Of a DNA stretch of 5,289 nucleotides, positions 4,879-5,289 are shown piece after piece. The position numbers were made by a program, and so were the translations under genes. The DNA comes from an uncultured Bacteroidota bacterium (lineage in GTDB: Bacteria > Bacteroidota > Bacteroidia > Chitinophagales > Chitinophagaceae): contig CAMLEX010000394.1 in assembly GCA_946479055.1 (NCBI GenBank), positions 1 to 5,289 on the forward strand, given 5' to 3'. Each line of letters begins with the position of its first letter. Positions within the stretch are counted from its first letter, which is position 1. Under the pieces are notes generated by a model. That model did not search any database, had not been told where the DNA came from, and saw nothing but the letters and a program-made list of their open reading frames with translations.

Positions 4879-5289
4879 ATGAGAGTACAAAAAGTGCTGA
4901 TTAGTTTCAGCAAGTATTCAGATTCCGCTTTTGAGCAATTTGCAGCAGCTATTGTAGTTGCTATGACAGGCAATGCCAACTTTACAACGCCTGCACCCAC
5001 TCTTGCATCTGTAACCACGGCACGTACCGAATATAGCACTGCTCTAAGCGCAGCTGCTACAGGCGGTAAGCAAACCCGTGTAGTAAAAAATCAAAAACGA
5101 AAAGCATTAGCGGCCCTGCTAAAAGATCTTGGGCTTTATGTAGAAGTAACAAGCGCAGGTGATCCTGGTATTATGCTAAGCTCCGGGTTTGAAATCAGTA
5201 AAATGCCAACTCCCGTAGGCCCGCTCCCAAAGCCTTCCAGCTTCCAGGTAATATCAATGGGTAAGGGCGAAATGAAATTAATAGTGGAC
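4879..5289 (+). CDS. Bacteroidota protein with MTGN-type N-terminal region, probably followed by an Fn3 domain (3' end outside window)
   Basis: The frame is open from ATG 4879 to the window end, 137 residues with no stop. The sequence resembles a family common in Bacteroidota: an N-terminal helical region with MTGNANF (about residues 29-35) and PAPTLA, a KNQKRKALAALLKDLGLYVE segment, then LSSGFEISK and a PVGPLPKP linker. In that family a fibronectin type III domain follows, and the last residues here (FQVISMGKGEMKLIVD) would be its first strands. The Fn3 part is therefore inferred. No signal peptide or membrane segment is evident. The start is supported by an in-frame stop at 4858-4860 and by an A-rich leader (ATTAAATCTAAAATCT) of the kind usual in this phylum instead of a Shine-Dalgarno sequence. 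Base composition is less AT-rich than the block before it. The biological role of the family is unknown to me. Confidence 0.85.
   Translation, partial: MRVQKVLISFSKYSDSAFEQFAAAIVVAMTGNANFTTPAPTLASVTTARTEYSTALSAAATGGKQTRVVKNQKRKALAALLKDLGLYVEVTSAGDPGIMLSSGFEISKMPTPVGPLPKPSSFQVISMGKGEMKLIVD

Overview
The window looks like chromosome of a Bacteroidota bacterium, most likely in or near the Chitinophagaceae. This is inferred from gene content: a LytTR response regulator of the Bacteroidota type, short RteC-domain proteins, a Crp/Fnr regulator with the ASYLGIS/SLSRIR helix-turn-helix typical of the phylum, and a protein with an MTGN-type N-terminal region often followed by an Fn3 domain. The DNA is AT-rich, most starts lack a Shine-Dalgarno sequence, and leaders are A-rich, which also fits. 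Species cannot be told from the sequence.

Layout, left to right. Positions 1-389 hold the C-terminal LytTR DNA-binding domain of a plus-strand response regulator cut by the window edge. It is closed by a clear intrinsic terminator (469-498). Next are a short RteC-domain gene (565-1101), a 315-base gap with a possible 18-codon leader ORF, and a complete NarL/FixJ-type response regulator (1417-2049). A hairpin near 2160-2192 lies between this gene and a convergent minus-strand pair: a Crp/Fnr-family regulator (2964-3551), then 19 bases downstream a second short RteC-domain gene (2378-2944). From 3552 to 4878 there is about 1.3 kb without a convincing gene. This stretch holds inverted repeats, a minus-strand terminator with no gene to serve, two 21-bp-spaced direct-repeat pairs and a degenerate 21-bp tandem array. 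From 4879 a plus-strand gene runs off the right edge.

Three genes encode recognisable DNA-binding regulators (LytTR, NarL, Crp/Fnr). Two more encode RteC N-terminal-type domains that lack the C-terminal part of full-length RteC. No sensor kinase, transposase, integrase or tetracycline-element partner (RteA, RteB) is visible, so the region reads as a cluster of orphan regulators rather than a recognisable mobile element. The most notable features are the pair of truncated RteC paralogues and the repeated 21-bp spacing (two helical turns) across the noncoding block at 4278-4814. No known defence, secretion or metabolic system is recognised.
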